Positions 1 to 11,140 of a DNA stretch of 64,000 bases are shown piece by piece. Numbering within the stretch: the first letter of the stretch is position 1; each line of letters opens with the position of its first letter. This stretch comes from Diadophis punctatus similis (Eukaryota; Chordata; Lepidosauria; Squamata; Dipsadidae): contig JALIGW010000005.1 in the NCBI GenBank assembly GCA_023053685.1, positions 47,457,242-47,521,241 of the forward strand, given 5' to 3'. The notes beneath the pieces were generated by a model. It did not search any database, was not told the origin of the DNA, and was given only the letters and a program-made list of their open reading frames with translations. The position numbers and the translations under genes were made by a program.

Positions 1-344
1 ATGAAAGCCACGTCAGATGTTTGTATTGCCATGCTGAGCTGCTCTTTGGTTAAGCTACCATCTGATTCCTTTCCAGGCTTCTCTTTGCTCATAAGAAACC
101 ATTTGTGCCTTGTAGCTTTGAAAATGCAGCTCCTTCCTACTGAGGTTCTTTTCAGACAAGCAAAACAGCACCGAACTTCTTTTTGCAGATCCTATGTTTA
201 ATGTGAGATTTTCATAAATCCCAACTTAGACTGTAGCCAATAAACCCTCCCCCCCCCGACCTATTCCTAAATACTGATTATGGTAAAAACCATAAAATTT
301 CATTTGGTCAATGGCCAGCATGTAAAACAATGCAATAAATGGTG

Positions 345-845
345 ATACTTATTTATTTATTAGAGTTTGTCAAACAAAAATGATAACAAGAATAAAAGAA
401 TAAAAATACAGTGACAGGGGTAAGAGGCACGTTAGTGCACTTATGCACGACCCCTCTACTAACCACTTAAGTATGATGTATGGTCCACGAAAGTCAATTT
501 GTGACTGAAACTGTGAAAATTTGTAGCTGAAAGAACCGAATCAGGTAGAGCATTCCAGACTTTGACAACTCTATTACAGAAATCATATTTTTTACAGTCA
601 AGTTTAGAATGATTTACATTAAGTTTAAAGCGGCTGTTAGTGCGTGTATTATTGTGATTAAAACAAAAAAAGTCATTTACAGGAAAAACATTACTACGTA
701 TAATTTTGTATGCAATACCTAGGTCTGACTGCAAGTGATGCCGTTCTGAGTTATCCAATAAGTTACTTATTATGGTTGTGAGAAGAGAATAAGCCTGCTG
801 TTCTCTCTCTCTCTCTCTCGTTTCTGGTTCCCCAGTCATGTGCAC
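345..845 (-). repeat. 3' fragment of a non-LTR retrotransposon (Dong/R4- or Rex-like)
   Basis: The minus strand of 459-845 reads as an open frame whose last part resembles the C-terminal tail after the reverse transcriptase of non-LTR elements: residues spelling FCNRVVKVWNALPDSV, then a short Phe/His-rich end. It is followed on the minus strand by a 3' UTR containing GGGGTCGTGCATAAGTGCAC and ends in a TAAATAAATAA run near 350. A second copy of the same 3' end lies at 36713-37012 on the plus strand, so this is a dispersed repeat, not a host exon. The catalytic domains are absent, so it is a dead 5'-truncated copy. The clade is inferred and uncertain. A short CT microsatellite (about 803-820) interrupts the 5' edge. 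Confidence 0.65.
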
Positions 846-2389
846 CAGATCCAGTCCTCTTGCGTTTATTGCCTCCAGAAACTTCCAGAGTGGGCAGAAC
901 TGAAATTTTCAAATCAGGCTTTAAATGTATGTTATTTTTGCAAGTTGGTTTAGATTTTAAGCCTTTAAGACTGTTTCTTCAGAAATTGGAAAAACTAATC
1001 CTGTTTGGGGAAAGTTAAAAGGGACATAAAATGTACATTTAGCCTTTGCAAAATTGCTCTACCAAACAGTCAGGCACAGAAATAAGTTTGGAAATTCCAA
1101 TTATATTCCTTCTAGCGAATTCATAATTGAATAGCTAGCCTTGGCCTCACAGTTCTCAGGCAGGAAAGGAAATTATCCTGTAGCCCTTCAGATTGAAAAA
1201 AAAAACGTTTTCCTCATTCCATTACCGCAATGGTCATCTTTCAAAGTACTGTATTCGGTACGTATGGAGGATTTCAGATTGGAGAGGTCAGATCAAAATA
1301 GAAATACACTTGGGAACACCTTACAAATAGTAGGAATTTGAAAAATTAGAAATGGATATGTTATCATCAAGCTAATTTTTATTTATGTTCTGAATGTATT
1401 ATTAGATTTTTATCCCACCTTTATAACTGAGCAACTCAAAGCTTCACACATAATTAATAATTCCTCCCACGCTCACCTCACCCCCCAAAAATAACCCTGT
1501 CAAATTGTTGAGCATAGAAAGAGGGACTAGCCCAGAATTAGCCAGCTGACTTTCAACTCTAAGAGAGGGCCAGAGCACCTAATTTCCCATATCTATCCCA
1601 GCATGCAGGGATATTCACTGCATGCAGTTACAGCATTTCTTTCAGAAGAAAAAATTATCCATAATGGACCATATCAAGAAGTTTGTGAATTCAGCATTCA
1701 TAAATAACATTCCCAGCAGATCTTCTATACAAATAACATGGTGTTAATTAAAAGTAAGAATTCACCAGCATTCTTCAAAATTTGGTACAATTTTGTGTGT
1801 CTCAAGTGGGAGAGAAGGAGAGGAAATAACAAAATTTGTGTTGCAATTGTTCTGCTCCATACGCATGATGTCATTGACACCTGTAGGAAAAGGTGGAAGT
1901 TTGATTGCAATGTCATAAGGCAGGTTTTATACTAAAAATATTCTCTGTATGCTGGTATCATTTGTATAATTTGTGTCTCAGTGATATGACTCAATAGTCT
2001 TATCTACTATTTTAGTTTCACATATTTACCAACATGAAAAGCACTTATGCTCATTATAGAAGCTTTTTGTTCAGTCTGCTGTGGATAATTTTTAGACAGC
2101 TCCAGAGAAATAATGGCTGCCTCCAGTTAAAATAAATTGCATATTCTCATTTGCTCATACATCTCCTCCAACACAGATTCAACTGAATTATCTACGTGGT
2201 TCATTTTACATTTTTAGAAAGAATGACATGGATCTTTTCAACCATATGCTCACTGATTCTAATATTCACTGCAGTATCTTTATTACAATTTGGAATCTAT
2301 GAAGTTCTTTCTAAAGAGATTGGCACAACCAGTTTTGGGAGGGGCAAACTTTTCTTGACGCAATCTGGAATTTGGGAATTCCCAGAATG
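846..2389. other. No gene seen; mostly unique AT-rich DNA
   Basis: No credible exon, RNA gene or intact element was recognised. The only repeat-like part is at 1395-1600. Confidence 0.5.
1395..1600. repeat. Degraded MIR/CORE-like or LINE-tail repeat
   Basis: The stretch contains the phrases TTTTTATCCCACCTTTATAA, an ACCCTGTCAAATTG segment and AGGGACTAGCCCAGAATTAG, in the order seen in a common squamate repeat (ACCCTGTGAGG, then GGCCCAAGGTCACCCAG). It is heavily diverged. The family assignment is from memory of the pattern only. Confidence 0.35.
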
Positions 2390-2540
2390 GTCTAGTGCAG
2401 GGGTAGGCAAAGTTGGCTCTTCTATGACTCATGGACTTCAACTCCCAGACTTTCTGAGCCAATCATGCTAGCTCAGGAATTCTGGGAGTTGAAGTCCATG
2501 AGTCATAGAAGAGCCAACTTTGCCTATCCCTGGTCTAGTG
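2390..2540. mobile_element. Foldback hAT-type MITE with 8-bp target duplication
   Basis: The element (2398-2532, 135 bp) starts CAGGGGTAGGCAAAGTTGGC and ends with the near-perfect reverse complement, so almost the whole unit is one hairpin. It is flanked by identical 8-bp copies of GTCTAGTG (2390-2397 and 2533-2540). An 8-bp duplication and CAGGG termini are hAT hallmarks. There is no coding capacity, so it would have been moved by a transposase supplied in trans. Confidence 0.9.
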
Positions 2541-5386
2541 GAAAAGATTCCTCTCAGTCTCTGTCTGACTCCAAACAATAAAAGAGACAGATTGAGGTTC
2601 TTCTAAGCAGTTTCCTTTATTATTATTATTATTTTACCTATAGACAGAAATCTTGTGAAACTGAAGCATACTATTTGCACCATTAAAAATATTATCTGAG
2701 AATTCCCAGGGAAGGGGGTCTCTTAACTCTCTCCCACATGAACTACAGTATATAAACTTAATTGTCTCTTGCTACTCTGGAATGTACTCCCTTTCTCCTG
2801 GGAATATGGATTATATTCCACCATAGTCTCTCAGCATACTAGTGCCTGGAATCATACAATGAAGTTGAAGTTGAGATTAGTTGAATAGCTAATTATCATC
2901 TCTTTTCATATGTCACATGTCCAAGCAAGAAGGCTCATCAAATATCTGGACAGTTGGGTGTTCTAACTGCTCTGAAAATAATTCCAAAACACTGTGCTTC
3001 TATGACCCTTTTACTGTTTGTCCATAGTGAAAACACAGCCTTTTTTTTACATTATGGACTAGAAGTAAGTAAATCATTTTTTCTGAGTGGACACCCAGGA
3101 GAGAAGCACTTTTCAGGAAAGGAGAATGTGTAAATTATCATTTCTAATATTATATATACTATATATCATAAACTGTTGAGTTATTGTTAGCATAATCAAT
3201 ATATTCTAAAGTAAAAGCAAATAAAAAATAAACTCTTACATTCAGGCTCTTCTGGAAAACTTAACATTATTTTCTATGGTACTGCTCACTCAGCACCTCC
3301 AAGTGGAACAAATCAAAGAAACAATAGCTATTTTTTATGCCTTGAATAGCCATATTAATCCAGCAGCCTAGAATCTGAAAATGTCACTAATGGGTATCTT
3401 TTAACCCCACCCCATCCTCCAGCAATTAGAATGACTGCAGATGGTGCAAGTCAGCAGGAAATCATGTTTTTATTTCTGAAGTCTAGACAAGGGAATTGGA
3501 GTTATTAGTTTTAAAATACATGGTATAGCATGCTTCTAATAAGCATAATTGTTGTGCTAGGAAAAGCAGCCAAGGTTCTTTGGAATTATTCACCAGAGTA
3601 AATGGCACTGGAAGTGAGTTAAGGAAATAGAAAATGAAAAATAGAAATAGCTTTAATTGCTGCTTTCTACAATGCAAAGAAAAATTAGACGGTTATTCTA
3701 GTGCCAACTACAGAAGCAGAGAAAGGAATTAAAGTTTATATTTAGAATAAAGAACCAGTGGGACACAGGATGATGGAAAAATTTTTAGGAGCCTATAAGT
3801 GCCATGGAGAGATTGTCAAAGAAAATTGCACCATGGATGCTTTTGGAAGACAATTCTTTTCATTTTAACTATCTATCTATTTAATTATTTATTACATTTA
3901 TTTGCCACCCATCTCATATCGAAATGACTTTGGCCATCTTTTCTTTCCATCATAAACATTACCAGCTTCATCCAGAAAGAGGAGGAAAAGGAAAGATACT
4001 GCTTTTGTGCTGATCAAAGTGAGTTATTACTTGGTATTTTCATTAAGAGACATGAGTATGTACAATATACAGAGGTGCCACGAAATATAGAAGAAGATAC
4101 CAGGACCTATGCAATTACTTCAAAAAATATCAGATGCAAAAGTCCAGAAGAGTTGCTTTTAATATATTGGGGGAATATAGGAAGTTACCTATGTTAAATA
4201 TTTCTTCCCTAATCACAATGTCTAAAAAAACCCCAAAAGAGCAGATACTATGCATGAAACTTCCGAGGCAGAAGTATATGGATGGACTATGGTTTTTTTT
4301 AATGCATTGGCCATCACTGCTCTGTTAATGCTAATTCAGTTTTTCATTCCTGGGACAGAGGTAGGTAATTTAGGAGAGGATGAGCAGGGTTACATTTTAG
4401 GACATTTGAAGACCTCAGGAAATATAGACTGAAAATCTGTGGCCCATTTTTAGCAGAAAGATTGAATGGCTGATTAATTTAACATCTGCTCTGCATGACC
4501 TTGACAATTACAGCTTGGTCTGCCTTCATGCCAGAGCAGTTACCAACTACAGTATAATCAGTTCAGAATTGCTAAAACTCGATGAAACCCCTCCCCCACT
4601 CTTTAAATCCTGTATTAACAGAACGAAAAGTTGATTATTTAAAGGTAGATGAAATGTAAACAATATTTTTCTTGTTGGTGTGCCCCTTAAGCTTTAACAC
4701 CCTAGGCTAGTGCTTACTCAGCTTTATGCTAAAGCTGCCCCTGGAGGACCTCCATGCCTGTGAGCTTACTTACAATTTGCGAGATGGACAAGCCCTCCAC
4801 GCTAGACATCTGCCTTCCCTCACCTGGCAGTTATTTTTCCACACATTGAGAAAGAAAATAAAACCAGGAGATTCCATCATGCTTTGTTTAATTTGTCTCA
4901 TGTTACCTTGAAACTGAGGCAGAATAGACCTCACAGCAACATAATTTGCAATGGCTTATTTCCTGTCACTTGAAAGACTGGAGGGTAGCAGTTAACGCAG
5001 GCAGGAGGAACAGCTCTTTAGAAAAGGGCAAAACCCTCTTTTTATTTTATTAGCAAAACAACAGAGAGCCTCTAACATTTGTGGAATAATTTCAAAATAT
5101 TGAGAATGTCAATTTACTTTTTGGACAGTCCTGACATAGTGATCTGTATGTCTGGCTGCCTAAACTAGCAGAACATTCTGCATCAAAGAAAATTCAAGAA
5201 AAACAGATACCTGTGTTCTTGAAATTTAACTATAACTCAATACTATAAGAAACTTTTTCAGAGTGTTTGAAGAATAAAATAAACAGTTCTGTTATAGGTG
5301 GGTTCAATTATTGTCATTTACTGAATGGAAGGGATAGTCTTAATGAACCTTTATGTCCAGATGACTTCTATATCGTATCAGTTGCT
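2541..5386. other. No gene seen
   Basis: AT-rich sequence without a convincing exon or a recognisable full element. A short ATT-type run lies near 2618-2635 and simple ATTTATT-rich sequence near 3875-3905. Open frames here are short and have no protein-like composition. Confidence 0.5.
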
Positions 5387-5391
5387 GTGAT

Positions 5392-5617
5392 TGTGAGATT
5401 ATGCGGGAATGAAGAGATGACAGGTAGGAACAGTTCAGCATCTTTATTGTTCTTATCTGGATTGCAATACGAATTGCTGGCTAGCTGCAGGGAAGCTGCT
5501 TTTAAGGGCTTGCCTGTACCCAAGCCAGCCACTGACAGCAGTTTATTTCTCCCGCCGCTTGATTAGCCAATCAGTAGTGGCTATGCAAATCCGGGATACG
5601 TATGGCCATGTGTAACA
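5392..5617 (-). repeat. 3' LTR of the minus-strand gypsy element
   Basis: On the minus strand the LTR begins TGTTACACATGG and ends at 5392 with the bases CTCACA, giving the usual TG...CA. An AATAAA polyadenylation signal (minus strand, in GAACAATAAAGATG) lies in the last third. The partner LTR is 11141-11366. Confidence 0.92.
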
Positions 5618-5630
5618 CCCCTCCCCTCTT
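5618..5630 (-). promoter_or_regulatory. Polypurine tract of the gypsy element
   Basis: Read on the minus strand this is AAGAGGGGAGGGG and directly abuts the TG of the 3' LTR. That is the expected place for the plus-strand DNA synthesis primer and supports the LTR boundary. Confidence 0.85.
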
Positions 5631-5662
5631 AGTTTGTGGAAAGTCATAATGCATATTAATAT

Positions 5663-8600
5663 ATGATACATAATCACGCAGGGACTGGGACCTTGCCCCC
5701 CCCGCTGAGTGCAAAAACAGAAGTGGGGGGGGACCCGGCTACCCCTTCTTGTGAGAATGGTATGTATGGCCTGCAGGAAGGGAGGGAGACCAGCGGGGGA
5801 GGGGAGGGGGTCTCTGGTGTAGGCGAGAGCCGGACCATCTCGGTCATAACAGGAAGAGGCAGATATGGCGGGAGCAGAGGGGTGGGCCGCTCTCGGGGAA
5901 TAAGACCTCGCTGTTTACAAGCGATCCCTTGTTCCGGCCCCTCCGATCCGGTTCCATCGTGCTCAACCCGGATACCTGGCAACCAGGGTTTTCAGGGCCC
6001 TGGGCTCAGGATGCTGCTGCTTAACGCCAGGTCAATCGTCAACAAAGCCCCCTTGATACGTGACTTAATCACAGAGGAGGGGGCTGACCTGGTGTGTGTT
6101 ACCGAGACCTGGCTGGGGCAGGAGGGGGGAGTAGCTCTCTCCGAGATATGCCCAGCCGGTTTCTCGGTGCAGCACCATTCTCGACCCCAGGGAAGGGGGG
6201 GAGGAGTGGCAATAATAACGCGTGGAAATCTGCATCCTCGTAGGATCCCTACCCCGGAGATTGTTGGGTGTGAGACGCTCCTTTTGAAGTTGGACTTAGG
6301 GGTACAGGTGGGCCTTTTCTTAACGTACCTGCCTCCCAGCTGCGTAAGCAAGGCCCTGCCTGAGCTGCTCGAGGCAGTAGCCGGCTTGGCAGTTGAGTTC
6401 CCCAGGCTTATGGTGCTGGGGGACTTCAACTTGCCATCTGCTGGCGAAACCTCTGGGGCGGCCCAGGAGTTCATGGATTCCATGACAACCATGGACCTGT
6501 CCCAAGTAATCCAGGGTCCGACTCATGAGGGTGGTCACACGCTCGACCTAGTGTTTCTTTCGGGGCAGTGGAGAGATGATCTGAAGATAAGGGACTTAGT
6601 CATCACCCCACTGTCATGGTCAGATCATTTCCTACTGAGGCTGGATTTCGCAGCCCCATTCCTCCCCCGCAGGGAGGCGGGACCGACTAAGTGGTTCCGC
6701 CCCAGGCGCCTAATGGAACCGGAAGGATTCCAGAGGGAACTTGGGGAAATACCTGAAACCCTGGTACACAATTCGGCTGACTCCCTGGTGGCTGCTTGGA
6801 ACACCGCAGCATCAGGGGCTCTAGACCGAATTGCGCCTAAGCGACCTCTCTATGGCAGTGGATTCCGGAAAGCTCCCTGGTTTACCGAGGAGCTCCGGGA
6901 GATGAAACGCCAGAAGAGACGTCTGGAGCGCCGCTGGAGGGCCAGAAAAACCAAGTCTGATCGAACACTATTAAGAATTTACATCAGATCTTATTTAGTG
7001 GCGATAAGGGCGGCAAAACGATCCTATTTTTCCGCTCTTATTGCGTCCGCAGATTCTCGCCCAGCCGCCTTGTTTAGGGTGACTCGCTCCCTCCTTGCAA
7101 AAGGGGGGAGCGAGGAACACTTACAAGGCAGAGCTGAGGAATTCGCTGAGTTTCTGTCGGATAAAGTCGCTCAGATTCGGTCAAATCTGGACTCCGGCTG
7201 GGCAGAGTCCATTGAGTTGACAGGGGCTAGTCTTAGTCCATCATTATGGGAAGAGTTTGGGCCTGTTTCTCCAGAGGATGTGGACAGGGCTGTGGGAGCG
7301 ATGGGTACCTCCACCTGTTTATTGGACCCGTGCCCCTCCTGGCTGGTTTCGGCTAGCAGAGAGGTAGCACGCGGCTGGATCCAGGCGGTGGTCACCGCTT
7401 CTTTGAGAGAGGGATCCGTACCGCAGTCGTTAAAAGCTGCGGTGGTGCGACCCCTCCTGAAGAAGCCTTCCCTGGATCCAGCTGACTTGAAGAACTATCG
7501 TCCGGTCTCCAACTTACCTTTTTTAGGGAAAGTTGTGGAGAAGGTGGTGGTTACTCAACTTCTGCATTTCCTGGATGAAACAGATCATCTAGACCCTTAC
7601 CAGTCGGGTTTCAGGCGCGGCTACAGTACAGAAACTGCCTTGGTCGCTCTGATGGATGATCTCTGGCGGGCCCGGGATGGGGGAAATTCCTCCATCCTGG
7701 TGCTACTTGACCTCTCAGCGGCTTTCGATACCATCGACCATGGTATCCTTCTGCATCGTCTCAGCGAGTTGGGAGTGGGAGGCACCGTTCTGCGGTGGTT
7801 CTCCTCTTATCTCGCTGATAGGATGCAGTCGGTGCTGGCAGGGGGGCAGAGATCGTCCCCTAGGCCCCTATTATGTGGGGTGCCTCAGGGGTCGGTTCTC
7901 TCGCCCATCCTGTTCAACATCTACATGAAACCGCTGGGGGAGATCATTCGCAGACATGGGGTGTGTTTCCATCAGTACGCTGATGACACCCAGCTGTACA
8001 TCACCACCCCGTCTGACTTCAGTGAGGCAGTTGATGTAATGTGCCGGTGCCTGGACGACGTCAGGATCTGGATGGGGAGGAACAGACTCAGACTTAATCC
8101 CGACAAGACTGAGTGGCTGTGGATATTGCCTCCTAAGGACTACGACAACTGTCCCTCCGTGGTCCTTGAGGGAGCGAAACTGACTCCCTCGGACCAGGTC
8201 CGCAACTTGGGGGTCCTTCTAGATCCACAGCTAAAATTGGACCATCATCTTTCAGCTGTGGCTAGAGGGGCCTTTGCACAGGTTCGCCTGGTGCACCAGT
8301 TGCGGCCATATTTGGAGAAGGAGGCTCTACTCACGGTCACTCATGCCCTTGTCACCTCTCGCTTGGACTACTGCAATGCGCTCTACATGGGGCTACCCTT
8401 GAAGAGTATCCGGAGACTTCAGTTGGTGCAAAATGCGGCTGCGCGTGCTGTGGTGGGTGTGCCAAGGTACACCCACGTGACATCGATACTCCACCAGCTG
8501 CATTGGTTGCCCATCGGTCTCCGGGTCCAATTCAAGGTGTTGATCACCATCTTTAAAGCCCTTCATGGCTTGGGACCAGGTTATCTACGGGACCGTATTC

Positions 8601-8827
8601 TGCCTCATACTTCCCTTCGACCGGTTAGGGCCCACAGAGTGGGCCTCCTCCAGGTCCCGTCGGCCAAACAATGCCGGCTGGCGGGCCCAAGGGGGAGAGC
8701 CTTCTCTGTGGCTGGCCCTGTGCTCTGGAACCAACTTCCACCAGAGACCCGAACTATCCCCACTCTGCTGGCCTTCCGGAAAGCTGTTAAGACATGGCTT
8801 TTCCTGCAGGCGGGGGGTAGAGCTTAA
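5663..8827 (+). CDS. LINE ORF2: AP endonuclease plus reverse transcriptase, intact frame
   Basis: This 1054-residue frame encodes the enzyme that nicks target DNA and copies LINE RNA in place (target-primed reverse transcription). An AP-type endonuclease starts near residue 117 (LLLNARSIVNKAP). Its catalytic residues are visible: Glu148 in TETWL, Asp254 and Asn256 in GDFNLP, and Asp321/His322 in SWSDHF. The reverse transcriptase starts near residue 610 (NYRPVSNLPFLGK) and keeps Asp689 in FDTIDH, the GVPQGSVLSPILFNIYM motif and YADD at 772-775. A Cys/His-poor C-terminal region ends in a WNQLPPETR-like motif. The layout and motifs fit the CR1/L2 superfamily, and I favour L2 because of the short AAATA tail. 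The first ~110 residues are low-complexity and the true start is uncertain. No stop or frameshift is seen, in contrast to every other element in the window. Whether it is active cannot be judged from one copy. Confidence 0.9.
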   Translation: MIHNHAGTGTLPPPLSAKTEVGGDPATPSCENGMYGLQEGRETSGGGEGVSGVGESRTISVITGRGRYGGSRGVGRSRGIRPRCLQAIPCSGPSDPVPSCSTRIPGNQGFQGPGLRMLLLNARSIVNKAPLIRDLITEEGADLVCVTETWLGQEGGVALSEICPAGFSVQHHSRPQGRGGGVAIITRGNLHPRRIPTPEIVGCETLLLKLDLGVQVGLFLTYLPPSCVSKALPELLEAVAGLAVEFPRLMVLGDFNLPSAGETSGAAQEFMDSMTTMDLSQVIQGPTHEGGHTLDLVFLSGQWRDDLKIRDLVITPLSWSDHFLLRLDFAAPFLPRREAGPTKWFRPRRLMEPEGFQRELGEIPETLVHNSADSLVAAWNTAASGALDRIAPKRPLYGSGFRKAPWFTEELREMKRQKRRLERRWRARKTKSDRTLLRIYIRSYLVAIRAAKRSYFSALIASADSRPAALFRVTRSLLAKGGSEEHLQGRAEEFAEFLSDKVAQIRSNLDSGWAESIELTGASLSPSLWEEFGPVSPEDVDRAVGAMGTSTCLLDPCPSWLVSASREVARGWIQAVVTASLREGSVPQSLKAAVVRPLLKKPSLDPADLKNYRPVSNLPFLGKVVEKVVVTQLLHFLDETDHLDPYQSGFRRGYSTETALVALMDDLWRARDGGNSSILVLLDLSAAFDTIDHGILLHRLSELGVGGTVLRWFSSYLADRMQSVLAGGQRSSPRPLLCGVPQGSVLSPILFNIYMKPLGEIIRRHGVCFHQYADDTQLYITTPSDFSEAVDVMCRCLDDVRIWMGRNRLRLNPDKTEWLWILPPKDYDNCPSVVLEGAKLTPSDQVRNLGVLLDPQLKLDHHLSAVARGAFAQVRLVHQLRPYLEKEALLTVTHALVTSRLDYCNALYMGLPLKSIRRLQLVQNAAARAVVGVPRYTHVTSILHQLHWLPIGLRVQFKVLITIFKALHGLGPGYLRDRILPHTSLRPVRAHRVGLLQVPSAKQCRLAGPRGRAFSVAGPVLWNQLPPETRTIPTLLAFRKAVKTWLFLQAGGRA

Positions 8828-8967
8828 TTCATTCGAGCCCACCCCCCAAGTATGTATGATGTTGAATGGTTGGTGATGATTCTTTTTATAGTGTGTTTTA
8901 ATTTTTATATTTGCTTTTAATTAACTTTTTAGATTTTGGTTATTCTTGTATTTTCTCACTGTTGTAC

Positions 8968-8998
8968 GCCGCCCTGAGTCCTTAGGGAGTTGGGCGGC
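8968..8998 (+). other. 3' UTR stem-loop of the LINE
   Basis: GCCGCCC at 8968-8974 pairs with GGGCGGC at 8992-8998. A GC-rich hairpin just before the A-rich tail is typical of L2/CR1-type elements, where the 3' end is recognised by the element's own reverse transcriptase. Confidence 0.75.
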
Positions 8999-9049
8999 AT
9001 ATAAGAATTCCAAAATAAATAAATAAATAAATAAATAGGTAGGCGGGGC

Positions 9050-9882
9050 GCCATACAGTCCTACTGGGCCTGTGCGATTCATTAGTCCTCAGGAACTCAT
9101 CGGCGGCGGACATGCTCCGCTGCTCCCTGTGGAAATAGCTGGAACCTGCCACTGGGTGTGGCGGCCTCCTCTCCTGAGTCATCGCGCTCCGGTCCCGGAT
9201 GATGGAACCACCCCTGGAAGGCCCTGCAGTAAATGTTCCACGATGCTTTGAAAAAGCCCGGGGTAACGCTTACTCCAAACTGCAGGCAGTTGAATTTAAA
9301 AGCCCCCCTATGGATTACTATTGTCTGGACTTCTGCGGTGGCAGTGTCCACTGGCAGTTGCTGATAGGCTTGGGCCAAATCTAATTTAGCTAAAATTTAG
9401 CCGTTGCCTAAGGAATGCAGCAGATGTTGGACCACAGCCACTGGGTATGGGTTTTGTTGTAGCGCCTTATTAATGGTGCATTTGTAATCCGCACACATGT
9501 GAGTAGACCTTCTTCTTCATTGGAATGACAATGGGAGTCTCCCATGTGGCGTGGTCAACGGGTTCTAGAACCCCTTGGGCAATGAACTTGTCCAATTGCT
9601 CATCCACCTTGGGACGCAGTGCAAAAGGGACTCTCCACGCCTTAAGCCTAATGGAGGTGATGTGGCATCTAGGTTAAATGTATATTTACCTAGACTCCCA
9701 TCGAAGATGGCCTGGAAGTCTGAGAGCAGTTGGTCCAATTTATCTCCCTTGATCCGGTGCAGGCCGGTGATGCCGATCCCCAGTGGCTTGAGTCACTACA
9801 CTCCAAGCCGCATAGGACGATCCCCCTCAACAGTTAAGGGCAGTTTCCCCTTAAAATCCTAGAACTGGATCTGTACTTTTGC
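9050..9882 (-). pseudogene. Decayed gypsy pol (start of reverse transcriptase)
   Basis: Minus-strand frames carry pieces of a gypsy polymerase. Near 9640-9730 is a segment resembling the linker between protease and reverse transcriptase (FDGSLGKYTFNL). Near 9280-9378 is the RT block reading AQAYQQLPVD, then HRGAF, then LQFGVSV. These match in order the better-preserved copy at 38750-39300. Frameshifts and stops separate the pieces. The YxDD active-site block and everything after it are missing, where the L2-like LINE begins. Confidence 0.8.
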
Positions 9883-11041
9883 CTAACCTAAGACTCGAAT
9901 GGGGTTGCTTTGAAAGTCTCTGAGCCGGATATATTGCGGTTGGAGGGAGGCTTGAATTGCTTTTGGCTGGATGCTTTTCAGGGTGCTCCAGGACATTATT
10001 TTGAACACAGACCCGGTGTCCAGTTCCATTTTACAGGGTCTGCCCTCGATGGGGATCATGACATGGAACTTGTCCCCTTCCCAGCATCTGACTGGCCTAC
10101 GGTCGTGTGGTATAACCCTCTGGTGTCCTGGAATGGCTCGTCTCTGTGTCTGCCTCTTTGACCCCCTGTTCTGTTCTGCCCTTGTCTCCATGGCCCCAGT
10201 GGTGGTTTAGGAGGGTACTGGCTGGTTGGTAGGGAGTTGGTTGGGTAGCTCTGCAGGCCTCTGCAATGTGCCCCCTTTTCTGGCACCGGCAGCAAGTCTC
10301 TTCTTTAAAATGGTAAACCGCTCTGGCATGGCCTCCTATACAAACTGAGCATTGGATTTGCCTGGTATAAAAGTCTCTGGGGCTTACCCTCTTTTCTGGA
10401 TGGATGCGGTGTACTGGTTTATCCTCATCGGATTCCTCATTGTACTCTGGAACCTCAGTCATCCAGTCAGGCTCCTTGTGGGCATGGTGGACTCCGTTGG
10501 TCTTCTGGATGTCAGCAGCAGAGTTGTCCGATGATTGGTGGCTCTGGCTTCTTCCACAACATCTTTGAATGTAGCTCCCCTCCAGAACAGCAACTTCTTT
10601 TGGAGGCTGAGATCTCTCATTCCTAGAATGATGCAATCCTTCATCATTTCCTCCATATTGATGAATTCGTACTTTGATGCAATTTCCTTAGCTACAAAGT
10701 CATTAATTGTTTCACCTTCTTGTTGCCAGCGATGGTAGAATTCGTTGCGGCTGACCATTGGGGTTGCTGAGGGAGCCTACAGCCTAGTGTTCCTTGAGCG
10801 CTGTTTGTAAGGTTGTCCATGAGATGGACTCGATGTCCATGGGAGCCACCAAGGTCTGAGCCATTTTATAGAGTTTTGGCCCACAGTAGGTTAGGAAGAG
10901 GGCCCTCTTCCTATTGTTGGGAAGATCCTGGAAATTGTTCACTTCCAGGAACATGCAGAAACGGCTCATGTAGGTCTGCCATTCTTCTGTCTTTGGATCG
11001 AAGAATGCAGGAACGGGAGAGGTTTGAGTAGCCATCCTCAA
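9883..11041 (-). pseudogene. Decayed gypsy gag and aspartic protease
   Basis: Reading the minus strand from 11041, a gag-like capsid segment is followed after a frameshift by a second gag block (10459-10758), then by a nucleocapsid part with a CCHC knuckle, CRCQKRGHIAEAC, at about 10260-10300. At 9883-10191 lies an aspartic protease with the active-site triplet in ELDTGS. Gag packages the element RNA and the protease cuts the polyprotein. At least two frameshifts break the reading frame. The CCHC spacing, with a preceding CxxC...H motif, is like the Mag branch of Ty3/gypsy elements. Confidence 0.82.
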
Positions 11042-11124
11042 GTTTGGCCGGAGCAGGTCGGTTGCTTGCTACTAAGATGGCCACGTATGCCACAAGGTAC
11101 CTTTGTCCTGTTGTCCTTCTTCAA

Positions 11125-11139
11125 CCATCTTCGTCGCCA
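11125..11139 (-). promoter_or_regulatory. Primer binding site, tRNA-Ser(GCT) type
   Basis: One base inside the 5' LTR, the minus strand reads TGGCGACGAAGATGG. This is complementary, with one mismatch by my recollection of that tRNA, to the 3' end of vertebrate tRNA-Ser(GCT) including its CCA. The gypsy remnant at 57.6 kb has the same type of site. Confidence 0.75.
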
Positions 11140-11140
11140 G

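Larger units (their letters stand above)
5640..9037 (+). mobile_element. L2-like LINE inserted in the gypsy element
   Basis: The unit holds an uninterrupted ORF2, a short 3' UTR with a GC-rich stem-loop and a 3' tail of AAATA repeats ending near 9037. There is no ORF1 and only a few tens of bases before the first Met of ORF2, so the copy is probably truncated close to the start of ORF2. The exact 5' junction is not visible and no target duplication was found. It lies in the opposite orientation to the surrounding gypsy element and where that element's RNase H and integrase should be. Confidence 0.88.

Noticed and set aside
459..845. 128-residue minus-strand frame as a host gene
   Set aside because: It matches the C-terminal tail of a LINE protein, has a LINE 3' UTR after it and recurs at 36.7 kb.
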